A stretch of DNA of 64,000 bases, taken from positions 5,206,160-5,270,159 of the forward strand of contig NC_088298.1 of the NCBI RefSeq assembly GCF_032854445.1, read 5' to 3'. A program made the translations under genes and the position numbers. The notes beneath the pieces were generated by a model. The model ran no database searches. It was not told where the DNA came from and was given only the letters and a program-made list of their open reading frames with translations. Every line of letters starts with the position of its first letter. Position 1 is the first letter of the stretch. Shown here piece by piece: positions 22,169-32,874 of this stretch. This stretch comes from Liolophura sinensis (lineage: Eukaryota > Mollusca > Polyplacophora > Chitonida > Chitonidae).

Positions 22169-22389
22169 TACCGTAATTCTTCAAACTTCCGACATGTTTG
22201 CAAGGTGTTTATTTAAGTATACTCTGACGGCAAAGTTCTGTGTTGACTAAGAAAATTATACTTTTTGTGAAGCCCTGAAAATGGCCCATTCAACCAATGT
22301 AGTTTTGTCTCCAAAATCCAATTAAAAATGTGCTGAAATTAGACTTAAAGTAGCTCTTTCATATGTGAAATGGTTGAGGAATTAGGGTA
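22169..22389 (-). mobile_element. MITE-C, complete, about 221 bp
   Basis: One end is TACCGTAATTCTTCAAACTT; the other, complemented, is TACCCTAATTCCTCAACCAT. These are imperfect terminal inverted repeats starting with TA. The interior is the reverse complement of the copy at 11197-11415 (TAGTTTTGTCTCCAAAATCC). Confidence 0.85.
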
Positions 22390-22520
22390 AATCAAAGTTC
22401 AGGCTGTGACACACTTGTAGCATTATGTGTTCAGAATTCAGATTGCACATTCCAAGAACAGGGTAGAAATCACCTGTGTCAATTTCTGGGTTTTGATTTC
22501 TGAGTCTTATTTATGACGGG

Positions 22521-22618
22521 AATCCTGGGAACTGAATCCTGGGAACTGAATCCTGGGAACTGAATCCTGAGAACTGAATCCTGGGAACTGAATCCTGGGA
22601 ACTGAATCCTGGGAACTA
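22521..22618 (+). repeat. 14-bp tandem repeat, 7 units
   Basis: Unit AATCCTGGGAACTG, seven copies in exactly 98 bases, with variants only in the fourth unit (CTGAGAA) and at the array end. Confidence 0.95.
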
Positions 22619-23752
22619 ATTCTCGTCACAAGCAGATTCTTGTACAGTCAGAAACATAGTTTTCCAAATGACCCTATGTTCTGCCTCCAATTTTCCATTC
22701 CAAATAATTCTACCTCCTTTGCTCAATTTGACACCGGAGGTTAATTCACATTATTAAAGGTATAAACACAGAATCTGTTTATTTTTACATGCAAAAATGA
22801 AACCTTAATTCACTGGGAGACACAGCCTAGAGTCATATAGATCTCATATGTCGTCTTGTAACTCCCACCAAACACATTTTTTCTCATGGCCCTTCCTTGT
22901 TCCCATGTTCCTGGGCCCCATTAGGCATCCGACAATAAGATTAGGGTCGCATTCCCTTGGTCCTGTCGTCACCAATTTGCACCCGAGAATTCATTCCGTT
23001 CTTGCCCAGACGCCCCGACTCTCTACGAAGCCATATCAGGTGACTCACTCGCTAACGCCATGTCTCTGGCCAAAGGACCAAGTGGTCTAACCGTTACACA
23101 CTGTTGACCAATCACGTCAGAACAAATCTCTGGTCAATGGGGTCTGAGCTACGTCCACTTGACAGTGAAAGGCGGTCAATTACTGGTTCGACGTCCAGAT
23201 GGTTTTCCGCGGCGATTGCTGATTCAGTTATTGAGGCGTTTCAAATCTAGGCACGCTGAATCATGTTATCTTCTTTATTGGAAAATGATGGGCTGATTAG
23301 AACATTACCAGCCAGTGTATAATTGCACAGTCTCATGCTGCACATCTGGTGTAACAGTATTCTGGAGTTATGTGAAGTTTTCCTTTTTTGTTACATGTAC
23401 CATTATTTTATGCCGCAATGTCTTAGGTTTCTGTCAATATAGCTTAGCTGAAAATCAAGATTTCAAGCGATGCCTATACTGGTAAGGGACTTGGTTGGCA
23501 ACCACCACAATGTTCAAAAACCCTACGTAGGATTGTTTCATTTTCATGCCATCTCCACCTTCCCACTTAATCACAAGAAAAAAATCACACATTGGTAATT
23601 GTACATTTCATGCCATATTAATTAAATACACCAGTAACCGAAACAAAATGTAAATATATAAATATCAAAAAAAAAAGTGCACAATGAAAAGTAAATATCT
23701 AAATAAATAGACATCTAAACAAACAAATAGATACAATGCGTGTTTAACCTAC
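22619..23752. other. Unique stretch, CpG-richer near 22.9-23.3 kb
   Basis: 22910-23260 is richer in CpG and free of recognised repeats, with CCAAT-type motifs (GACCAATCACGTCAG at about 23107). It could be regulatory but no strong cluster decides it. Confidence 0.35.
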
Positions 23753-23823
23753 CTGACTTCAATTCCATGGCATCTCCAACAGGCAGGCTTTGAATCTACA
23801 GCCATAATTACAGAATCAGTTCC
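23753..23823 (-). CDS. Candidate 71-nt internal exon (unrecognised)
   Basis: On the minus strand, acceptor TTATGTTCTTCAATTCACAG precedes 23823 and donor CAG|GTAGGTTAAA follows 23753. Only one phase is open: about 23 codons including SVIMAVDSKPACWRCHGIEV, then two bases of a split codon. The CWRCH motif and the codon pattern look protein-like in otherwise AT-rich DNA, making this one of the better exon candidates. I cannot name the protein. Confidence 0.33.
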
Positions 23824-24522
23824 CTGTGAATTGAAGAACATAAAAGTTTGAAGATTTGGCTTTTCAATTCTTTGGTGGGGGGGAAACAGCTTTTCATAAT
23901 GAACGTCTGAGAAAAGGTACATTGAAGTCCTAACAAAAGGATCAACCTAGTCTTCACCCTTAACTTTCAAATAATGCTTACAACAGAATTTATTTGCTAG
24001 ACATACTCGTGGTAGAATTACTGTTACTATGTTAACAGTTAGCCGATCTCGAAGTGAGATGATGTTGTTGTTTCAATGCGGGCCGGGGGGAGGGAGGTGT
24101 TGCAAAGAGATCAACTTACAAGTTGAGTACATTCCCAACTAAAGCTATTTGTCTCGTGACGTAAAACACAGAAATTATCGTACCACGAATCAGTTATCAG
24201 AGTGTAGAACGTGCATTCACTATAATACTACAAGTGAATACCCTTAAACAGTTTTCTGTAGCACATGTAGTACATTACATGATGTACTTTCGTTTTCTTC
24301 TCCCGCCATGGCCATGTAACCGGAAACATACGAGTCAAAGCAGTTGGCGTGTACATTTAGGCGTGTTTAGGCCTGCTAGATGTGTTGCATTTTTATGTCA
24401 GAACATTTTTTCGTTATCTTTGTAAATGCATTATCTTTGACTACCCATTTAATCGTAAGCAATAATAAATGAAGTTTATAAGTGAAGCATAAAAGAAAAA
24501 GCATGTTAAATGCTAAAATCTA
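23824..24522. other. Unique non-coding stretch
   Basis: G runs near 23875-23884 and 24080-24095; nothing else recognised. Confidence 0.4.
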
Positions 24523-24620
24523 CCCCGGGATTTGCCCGGTTTCCTCCCACCATAACGCCGGCCGTCGTTGTATAGTGAAATATTTCCGTGTACGGCATAT
24601 AACACCAACCAAATGAATAA
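24523..24620 (+). mobile_element. SINE-A 3' fragment
   Basis: Begins in the core (CCCCGGGATTTGCCCGGTTT) and ends ACACCAACCAAATGAATAAC; about the last 100 bases of the family. Confidence 0.85.
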
Positions 24621-26036
24621 CAAAATTAAATGTTAAATTTAGCGGGCGGGATGAGATACCCCCGGAGTTGCGTTTGTGTCACTGTCATAGAAAGAGGAAA
24701 AAATATTTTGTCATCATCCCATGAATTATGACAGCGGGAATGTGTCATGACATGGTACGTATTTCACACTGGACTGTATACTTTCTCTGCCCAAAGATTG
24801 GGCCTATCAGAGAGTTCTTAAAGATGTTTGATAACGATGTTAGAAAATACATCGAAACTTTGCAAGAACTAAATCAGAAGTTGTTATCCATATATAAACT
24901 TTGTGATGTCTTATCAGTCAGTCAATTAAAATAAGTCACACTTTGCTTTCTTACGTGTATTCACAAGAAAAAAAATAATGTTCTTGTCACAAGTGCTGCT
25001 GGGAATCGCGAACGGTTTAAATTTTGAGTGTATTTGTATGTATGAAATTTGGCCTGAGCTGCGCAGAGCTGTACGAATTAAGCATTTCATCAGTTACATG
25101 AAGCAAAGCCAAAGCCAAACAAAGGCTAAGAAAGAAAACTTCGTGGTGGTATAATAAAGCGATTATAGATATGTGTAAATGGAAGGTTAACTTTTCCACT
25201 CTCTCCGAAATCTGCCGTACAGTAATGGCTATGCTTACATTGCCATAAACCTCGATCAAAGGGTAAAAAAAAAAAAAAAAAATCCTGGGAAGAGAGAGAC
25301 AAAATTGCAATACATTCATTGCAGACGCCATTCTTATAAATGGATTCCATGAAGAATTGCTTCCAAAGTTGTCCGTCACGACAGTGGCGCCGTTGAAAAG
25401 GGCATGGATGAAATCACAAAACTACGACGGAATGACGATCTCACGACTTTGGTTAGACCAATTTTCAACTCTCCGAGAAAACGCCACATAGAGTTACCCT
25501 CTCCTCGTTGTCAATACCAAGTGCTCTCCAGAGTGAGAGCAATATGGCGAAATCATGTAGACATAAATTAAGGCCGCCCCCAAGACATTGTCATTGATTC
25601 GATTGGATGGTTTGCAATATGACAGATGTTCGTCGCCATGGCAACGGTAAAATGTGGATCTCGGCGATTTAGTCGTTCCAGCTTTGTTTTATATATAGGT
25701 TGGTATAGCCACGTGTGTGTTAAGAGAAAAAATTCTTAATACTATTATTTATTTGTATCATATGCTAAAGTATATTAAGATTGCTTGAAGCCCTTCCCAC
25801 GTAGGGGCCGGATAGGAAGCCAAACAATGAAGATGCGTTTATGTTTATGTTTACAGCATGCAAGCTTGATGGGGATGATTGGTTCAAAATGTAAATATAA
25901 ATTCCCTCCCCTAATCCCAAACCCCTGGTTCCTACCAGTTAGTGTAGACTTTGATCAAATTTATTGATGAAATGACATATACGAGATAAATTCATGGGAT
26001 TCACAAGGCTATATAGCGTGCAAGCTGTAAATATTT
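24621..26036. other. Unique stretch with an X-box motif and a SINE-A scrap
   Basis: GTCGCCATGGCAAC at 25632-25645 fits the RFX X-box rule GTNRCC-N(0-3)-RGYAAC exactly. A SINE-A scrap (CTTCCCACGTAGGGGCCGGA) lies at about 25791-25824. The frame at 24728-24934 ends in a helical-looking stretch (YIETLQELNQKLLSIYKLCD) but has no convincing splice context. Confidence 0.4.
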
Positions 26037-26286
26037 CATTTATTTGATTGAAGTTTTACGCTGTACTCAAGAATATTTCATTTCTATGACGGCAGCCAGC
26101 ATTATGGTGGGTGGAAACCTGGCAGAGCCCGGGTGAAACCCACGACCATCCGCAAGTTGCTGCAATGCCTTCCCATGTACGGCTGGAGAGGAAACCAGCA
26201 TGAGCTGGACTTGAACTCACAGCGACCGCATTGCTGAGAGGCACATGGGTCATTGCGCCTTACTGGCACGCTATCCACCTCGGCAT
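26037..26286 (-). mobile_element. SINE-A, near full length
   Basis: From TATTTGATTGAAGTTTTACG through core and B box (complement ACTTGAACTCACAGCGACCG) to a decayed A-box head ending CACCTCGGCATC. Confidence 0.88.
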
Positions 26287-26697
26287 CTTGTAAAATAGGA
26301 TTAGCTCAACGCTCTCTTTGCTCAGACTGGAACTCTAACAATTCAGACGTTAGGCTTGTTTTTCCTACAATAAGGTAGTCCCTCTGAGAGGTGACGACAA
26401 AAATCAATATTTTCAAATTCGAATTGCAAGATATAGCATTTCATTGGCGGATGCGCACGTAAAGACTGTATAGAGAATCCAAGAAAATAAGCAGACTTTG
26501 TGTCTGTCTTTCACATTTGTAACATTCCATAACTTGCTATAAATATACAGGCTAATATGTGAAGCTATGACTTTCACATTAACGGGAACAGAGTTTAAGG
26601 GCATTCATGTTTATTACATCAACATGATGACTGTTATACCTATATTTGTATTCCACCTCGAAATTACATTCAAGAAGCTGAATAAGAAATTTGAATT

Positions 26698-26946
26698 TAT
26701 TTATTTGATTGGCGTTATATTTTGGCCGTACTATATTTCACTTATATGACGCCGGGCAGCCTGATGGTTGGAGGATACCGGGGATATCCCGGAGGAAACT
26801 CGCGACCGTTCACAGTGGGCTGGCAGACCTGCCCACGCATGGCCGGAGAGGAAGCCTGCATGAGGTGGGGGCTTGAACTCATAGTGATCGCACTGGTTAG
26901 AGGCCTCTGTGTCATTGTGCCGTGTTGGCGTGGTAACCCCCTCGGT
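26698..26946 (-). mobile_element. SINE-A, old full-length copy with 10-bp flanking repeat
   Basis: AATTTGAATT flanks it at 26688-26697 and 26947-26956. Strongly diverged (GATACCGGGGATATCCCGG in the core), but the order of parts is kept and the head end is recognisable. Confidence 0.85.
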
Positions 26947-27040
26947 AATTTGAATTAGATATCATGCCTAGAGTATCGACTATCTCCCCCATATACATCA
27001 CTGAAAACCGATGACTTCTTCTTCACTACATTCTATACCA

Positions 27041-27295
27041 GCAATATTTACCATTTCTATATTTTTTCTTACATATTCTTTTGGGAAGCCGGGTTTGACG
27101 CTGTTCCTGCGGGTCCTGCGATAATGACGAATATTTAACTCTGATTCGAGTTGCACAGGGAAGAGAGTTACAATACGAAATTGTTTCTAATCTGTCGTAG
27201 TCGTCGATTATCAACTTGGAATGCTCCTTCATCGTTTATGCTGAATGGGATACGAATGTTCGACTTTTCGCTTAGATACATGCTTGTAAATATCT
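27041..27295 (+). repeat. Repeat family I, two sub-blocks
   Basis: TTCTTTTGGGAAGCCGGGTT followed by CCTGCGATAATGACG matches 57809-57870 (TTCCTTTGGGAACTGGC, CTTGCGATAATCGACG). Further on, GATACGAATGTTCGAC and CGCTTAGATACATGC match the other block at 27700-27745 and 57695-57735. The two blocks occur in opposite order at 57.65-57.93 kb, suggesting a tandemly organised or longer parent. Confidence 0.55.
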
Positions 27296-27414
27296 CGAAG
27301 ACATTTTTTTAGGTCCTATCTCAACGAAACGCTTGTAGAACATATTATGACGACCTAGCACACGAAGTGAAGTTAACTGTTGCTGGTAATTTAAGTCTGT
27401 ACTGGGGTAATTTA

Positions 27415-27530
27415 AAAAGAGGCTGTATTTCACCAGTTACGTGAGACCATTTGCCTACTGTTATAGGCCTACTGTTGTCGCTGCTCTTGTTTTACTCTCT
27501 GTACTCGAACACTTTTATTATACTATAGGG
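27415..27530 (+). repeat. Repeat family B fragment
   Basis: GGCTGTATTTCACCAGTTAC, GACCATTTGCCTACTG and TGTCGCTGCTCTTGTTTTAC are family-B landmarks also seen at 33205, 43640, 44641, 49118, 49500, 49690 and 50009. Non-coding interspersed repeat of unknown class. Confidence 0.65.
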
Positions 27531-27667
27531 CCTACAATGTGTAGGAATAAACAAAACATTCATGGTGCAGCAGCGTATAAGGGTGGATAAGTAAGCAACT
27601 ATACATGAAAAGATCCGATCCCTACGGTGCGACATCTTTGATGTAATAGCATAGCATTTCAGTGAGG

Positions 27668-27748
27668 CAGCATTATTGACCTGGAACATTCATTCTGATT
27701 GGCGGCTGGTCTACGAATGTCTGTTTTAACGCTTAGATACATCATGGA
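27668..27748 (+). repeat. Repeat family I fragment
   Basis: ATTATTGACCTGGAACATTC through AATGTCTGTTTTAACGCTTA matches 57655-57735 closely by eye. Confidence 0.65.
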
Positions 27749-28022
27749 GGTATATATGGATCTATATATACCTCTATGGACACACGGTCCGTCTCTCTGT
27801 GTAAACCCAACATGATAAGATTCGACCGAAATACACCTTGAATCCCAAGCCAACAAAACAAATAGATCTAATGCAATGCGATTGACGTTGAATACGTTTG
27901 TCTGTGACTTTTCACGACAAAGTCTCTTTAAAAACGAAAACCAGAATAAATATCTATTGAAGTGCAAATTAAAGTGGCGTGCACAAATGTCCAACAGACC
28001 TTATCCCTCACTTCCCCTGCAG

Positions 28023-28135
28023 TTCCGGTCAAGGTGATCGTAAAGTTGCCGACCGCAGACATGCACGAAGTCGGACTTTGCGTGACACCTGGGCTTAGAG
28101 TGCCTTGTTGCACGACCCAAGCAGATGTGGCTTAA
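28023..28135 (+). CDS. Candidate 3'-terminal exon, 36 codons (unrecognised)
   Basis: A strong acceptor (TTATCCCTCACTTCCCCTGCAG) ends at 28022. After two bases completing a codon, a frame runs 36 codons to TAA at 28133-28135, containing VKVIVKLPTADMHEVGLCV. Codons end mostly in G or C, unlike the flanks. The minus strand is also open here (27928-28113), so CpG-rich composition may explain both. Confidence 0.22.
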
Positions 28136-29636
28136 GGAGTGAGATTTGTTCTCTGGGGTGGAGACTTAGCCCCTGTCACTGGCGGATCGGATTGATGTGT
28201 TAATGGCGCCTGGTAAGGGGGCAACCGATGTCGTTGGCGCCACTGCCGATTTAGCACCAAATACTGTTTCCACATGTAGGCCTATAGGCTTACAATTGCG
28301 TTTTCTATAGGGATCCCAAGGTGTTCGGCTTGATATTTTGCTAACGGGTTTATATCATGATGAAATGAAATTATACCAGACGCCTGTTGATGTAAAATGT
28401 TAGGACCGCCATCGAAAGGAAAGCAGTAGGGTCTGTCTTGTTTTGTGGTGGACCTGTATATAACGGAGGCAGGTGAAACCACGTAATTTACCAACCAAAC
28501 AAGAAGTTAACAAAACCACTATAACCAATCAATGCTTCGATCACTCGGTCATGCAGTCAAACGGAAGTCCTCGTTTTTACTGGACACCATTTTCCGTCTA
28601 GCTCGTTGCCAGTCTGCTCGGTAAAACGGTATGTGTTCAAGGTCGGTATTAAGTGCGTTTTAAAGCCTGTGCACAGTTCGTTAAACACTTCAGATTTTCT
28701 GGGTTGAAGGCAGTTTCCTTTCATGACAGCTGGAGTGGTCCACGGCGGACGCCATGATTGTTTCAAATCGAACCAAAACTGACTCGCTGAACAAAACCAC
28801 GAATTGGAATTGACGGCTTGCCAGTTTCACACTGATTCCAGTAACGTGTAAAAAATATCGACAATTGTCAAAATAAATACCGCACTTCCGTGGAGAGTAG
28901 TTTATTTTGCGTGACGGAGGAGCCGCCGAATCAAATGTCGGTGAAGATTTTTATATCAACCTCTAAACTACGGAACTGCGGCTTGGGCGTCCATTTCGTG
29001 CTCAAGCGAACTTGTGGCAAATTACGTACAGTAAAATCTTCAAAAAGTTTGAAACGATTTCTGTGTTCTGTTAGTCGATCTTTAGTAGTCGGTACTAAAC
29101 GGCAAACGTTGTTCATCGATAGTGTTTGAGCCAGGTTCTGTCCTGGACCGGAAGCAGGCAACTCGGGCCTCCGGAAGTCGCCTTCGCACAGCCCCCTTAA
29201 CCTGACGACGGGAGATTGGCGAAAGTCAAGTACACTGGAGCCACTGTGAAGTATTCTAGACATGACAGACGGGAGGTCGGCCAATTTAACAGTATGGATG
29301 GATCGAGAGTACCGCTTCGACTGAATTGCGTAATGTTGGCTGAGCATTATGCTACACCGATTACTTGGGTCGAGCTTAGGTTTGTTTCTGAAAGCGCACT
29401 TTATATTTTAGACCGCATACAGCCTGGAAGACTTGCTGAGACGTCCCTTTTAAACTGCTTTAACCAATCACTGATCCCAACCTATAAAAGATGCGCGCCA
29501 TTACAAGCCTTTCAGCCTATACTACGTCTCGACCGGGACTAACATAACAATATAACTGTTACATTAGCCCCATGTTTCAATCAGTGACCTTCGCAATATA
29601 CATAGGCAAAGTTTTGTGTATAGTCTCCTTTTATGC
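28136..29636. other. CpG-moderate unique stretch with overlapping open frames
   Basis: Open frames of 79-138 codons overlap on both strands (28890-29129 plus, 28931-29347 minus, 29216-29542 plus), the pattern expected from lower stop-codon density rather than genes. No domain recognised. The stretch could contain a promoter or exons that I cannot resolve. Confidence 0.35.
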
Positions 29637-29706
29637 ATCCGTCGTATAAGTGAAATATTCTTAAGCTATACGGCGAAAACTCCAATTAAATTAATAAACA
29701 AACAAA
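29637..29706 (+). mobile_element. SINE-A 3' fragment
   Basis: GTCGTATAAGTGAAATATTC and a decayed ACTCCAATTAAATTAATAAA tail. Confidence 0.75.
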
Positions 29707-29878
29707 GCTCTTTAATGTCTACCCAGAACTGTTACACCTGTCGTGTTTCACCTGTATATTTAGACACAATATATATACATGTACCTGAAATAGGCCTACG
29801 GCCATTGTGGCGTAAAGCTACAAATATTTATTCATGAATTCAGAACGAATGAATGACTTTATGTCTTATTCCAGGCGT

Positions 29879-30112
29879 GTATATTTATTTATTTAATGTT
29901 TTGCGCCGTGCTCAAGAATATTTCACTTATACGACAGCGTCGGCATGATGTCGTTATGGGAAACCGGGCAGAGCCCGGCGGAAACCCATGACCATCCACA
30001 GGTTGCTGCAGACCTTCCCACCAACATGAGATAGACTTGAAGCGATAACATTGGTGAGATGCTCATGTGCTATTGTGCCGCGCTAGCACGCTAATCGCTA
30101 CATCAAGGAGGC
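29879..30112 (-). mobile_element. SINE-A, full length with internal deletions
   Basis: Tail complement TATTTATTTATTTAATG, 3' region TCAAGAATATTTCACTTATA, core complement CGGGCAGAGCCCGGCGG, decayed B-box region, and head complement CAAGGAGGCC. Part of the region between core and B box is missing. Confidence 0.86.
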
Positions 30113-31497
30113 CTATATAGGTATATTAGTTCAGAACTTACGACATTGCATGCTTGTATATAATTCAACCGATCTGCATCACTCCGTTTCGTGTATCTAG
30201 ATTTATAGACTATTCATTTCAGCCATAATTTTTTTTCAACTGTTCTCTACACGAACATGTACCTGTTTTAGAAACCCAAATTGTCAATTTATTCTCCAAC
30301 GAGCTCGGCTAAAATAATTCCTCGACAGCTGAATAAATGGTACGTCCTCAAGTTTGAACCTTCGGCGTGAGACGAAACAGTTGCTGCAACGAGTCAGTGT
30401 GACAATTTGCACTGACAATCACCCGCTTTTTACCGACGCTATCAGATCGATCTTCTGACATACTGATTGCTGAGCGGCTGATTTTTTTTTTCTTGTGTCC
30501 CTGATCGAAACGGTTCGGATTAAACCACAGGAGGAAGTCTACATGGATCTAGTCTTCGGCTGTCAGACTTGATGGTTCAGCGAAGAAAAGCCCACCCGTT
30601 CACCAATCAAATCTTCCATCGACCTCTTTTTCTAAAGGCACGCTCGTGTAACCGGTCATTAAAGGAGCGCCTTTTGGCCGACCCTTTCCAAGTATTTCTC
30701 TAATTGGCCGGGAGGGAAGGCATAAGTGTATCTCAATTAGCAGTAGATAAATACTAAGGCATCTGACGGGCGTTGCCACTTTGTTTCCACTTGGACCTGT
30801 CATTCGAGACATGCGAACAATACAACAGTCGATGGACGTGACACGGCATGAGATACCCCCCCCCGCCCCATGCGCCCCTCCCTCCCTGACTAAAAAAATC
30901 ACTTTCGAGAGAAAAATAACATGCGGTAAAGTTTTTGACGTTGTGTTGCATGATTTCTTATGTATCGGCTTCTTCGGGTCACTGACCAGAATCAAACCAA
31001 TAATTCTTGTAGTAAAAATCTAAATGTTTTCAGGTAGCTTTGTAGCTAGCTGGATTATTATTCTCCGTGGAACGATTACTTTGAGGCCACTTTTATAAAT
31101 GGGTTTGCACCTAAATTAAAGTTAGAATCATTTGATTTTGTAACATTTTGAAATCTGTACGCAAGCGTTCAACTTTATACGTCGAGTGCATGAGTTTTAT
31201 TTTTGTTTCCCTTTTGTCTTCTTCTTTTTTTCGATTTTGATTACCTCGTACACCCAAATACCATACACTTTTGAATGTGAAGAGACTGATGCCATTTTGA
31301 AGTTTAATCTGCATGGTTCAAGTGTTTCACAGAGTATGTGGCCATTCTTTCACGATTTATCTGAAGGCTGCATAAACTCTGAATTATTTGTGTAAGTCTG
31401 AATTATTTGTGTAATTCTCCTGTTAAAACGTTTTTGCAACACACCAAGCCTTTGATGAAATTACCTCTAGACCTATTTTAAATCTGTTCTTGAAAAA
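30113..31497. other. Unique stretch, CpG-moderate at 30.3-31.0 kb
   Basis: A C-rich run at about 30856-30890 drives the mirrored frames at 30600-30995 (minus) and 30781-31023 (plus). No gene or repeat recognised. Confidence 0.4.
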
Positions 31498-31563
31498 CAG
31501 ACATTTCTATACCAACCGTCAGCCAAGATGGACATTCCAGGTCAATAGTCGCGCGTCCTATTG
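31498..31563 (-). repeat. Repeat family I fragment
   Basis: The complement contains CTATTGACCTGGAATGTCC and GGCTGACGGTTGGTATAG, matching family I. Confidence 0.5.
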
Positions 31564-31664
31564 GAATAAACCATCTTGAGTTTGATCGAAAATAACATTG
31601 CGGATTTATTTCTTCCTTTAACTGATGGGACTCCCAGGGAATGTTTCAGTTATTGAACAGCTGT

Positions 31665-31735
31665 CAAGTTTATGGGTGGAGGAAACCGAAGTGCCAGGTA
31701 TAACCTGCTGACCTTCGGAATGTATCCATTTGACA
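31665..31735 (+). repeat. Repeat family E fragment
   Basis: TTTATGGGTGGAGGAAACCG, GTATAACCTGCTGACCTTCG: the same block as at 5895 and 55495 (reverse). Confidence 0.55.
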
Positions 31736-32039
31736 TCCACACCGTATATTTAAAATTCCCTGTAAATGTCGTTCTGTCGTCACGTGACGATGCAGCTTGT
31801 TGTAAAGCGGACTTCCTCTCACCCTTCTGCACTGCTATAGCCCGACATTTTATCGATTGTAACTAAGGTAAAGACTTTCAAATCAATTAGCAATAACCAT
31901 TGAAAGTAGTTACTCGACCATTTCGTAAACAAGGAGTTATTCCACGCCTGACTAAACACGTTAGCGAATATTGGACAGTGTCAGCATTTATCAATGTAAC
32001 AAATTGCTCACGAGACAAACCGCTAACCCTACACGTCAG

Positions 32040-32460
32040 TGCGACTCCGACAACCGGACATGGTTAGGCGGAAGTTGGCGGAAACGGCCGAGCGGCAATT
32101 CTAAAGTAGCCTGAAAATTTACCCTTTTGAGTGTATATGTAAAAACAAGAGTTAATGTGGTGCGGTGTTTTCACTTCGGTCCGGCCAGCCCGGGCTAACG
32201 GTCGGTCGGTGCCGAGATCCTCTTCTGTCTCGGGGCAGCTCGGCGTGTTTAATTGATCGTCCGTGTTGAATGGAGAAGTGATTAGGCGGCTCGGAGCTGG
32301 ACATAGTTCGTCCGCGCGGAGTAATTACAACTCTCGCGCCAAATTAACGCTGTTGATTTGACGCTCTAATTGAGGCAGCTCTCTAAAAGTATGTGATGGA
32401 CAAGTCCCTAGCCTCCATTAGGCCTCTGCTGACCACTGTGATTGCTATAAACCACATCAG
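32040..32460. promoter_or_regulatory. CpG-rich block with E2F- and homeodomain-type motifs
   Basis: Repeat-free and clearly richer in CpG than its surroundings. It has TTGGCGGAAA (32075-32084) and CGCGCCAAA (32335-32343), both E2F-type; the palindrome GTAATTAC (32321-32328); and TTAATTGATC, CTCTAATTGA and CCATTAGG homeodomain-type cores. It looks like a CpG-island promoter or a conserved developmental enhancer. No TATA box or exon is established. Confidence 0.38.
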
Positions 32461-32766
32461 TTTTGATTTTAACATCAGCTTTCCGTGAGCTAAATGCAGT
32501 CGGCATTTCTTTTCTTACTCAGTTTTATTTTGGCCAGAACAATTCTAGGGGATTCCGGGGTCATCCTCGTACGTTTTTTGTTATGCGCTTTGTACACGTA
32601 AGTCATTTTCGGCGTTTCCTACGCACGGCCAAGTCAGTAATGGTTCATAATCCACTCTGAGGTCAGTCATGTGCTTTTAAGAACTGGGCATGTTGGGATG
32701 TTAGCGCTGTTTTATTATCTATATTGCCCGCATCAGTTGTACCTCGCCAGAAAGCTTATAATTATT

Positions 32767-32818
32767 GGGGTGGGGGGTGGGGGGGGGGTGGGGGGGGGGG
32801 GGTGGGGGGGGGAGGTGG
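32767..32818 (+). repeat. G-rich run with quadruplex potential
   Basis: About 50 bases of G tracts interrupted by single T residues and one A, with many runs of four or more G. It would satisfy the usual G-quadruplex rule on the plus strand. Confidence 0.9.
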
Positions 32819-32874
32819 TGTCCTCGTCAAGCTCGGGCTCAATTCCCTCCCCAACACCAACCACCCGTGATCGA

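Noticed and set aside
24728-24934. 68-codon frame ending in a helical, coiled-coil-like stretch
   Set aside because: Pattern is attractive but there is no convincing acceptor, promoter or homologue I can name.
28890-29542. Three overlapping frames of 79-138 codons on both strands
   Set aside because: Mutually overlapping on opposite strands without domains; consistent with CpG-richer composition.
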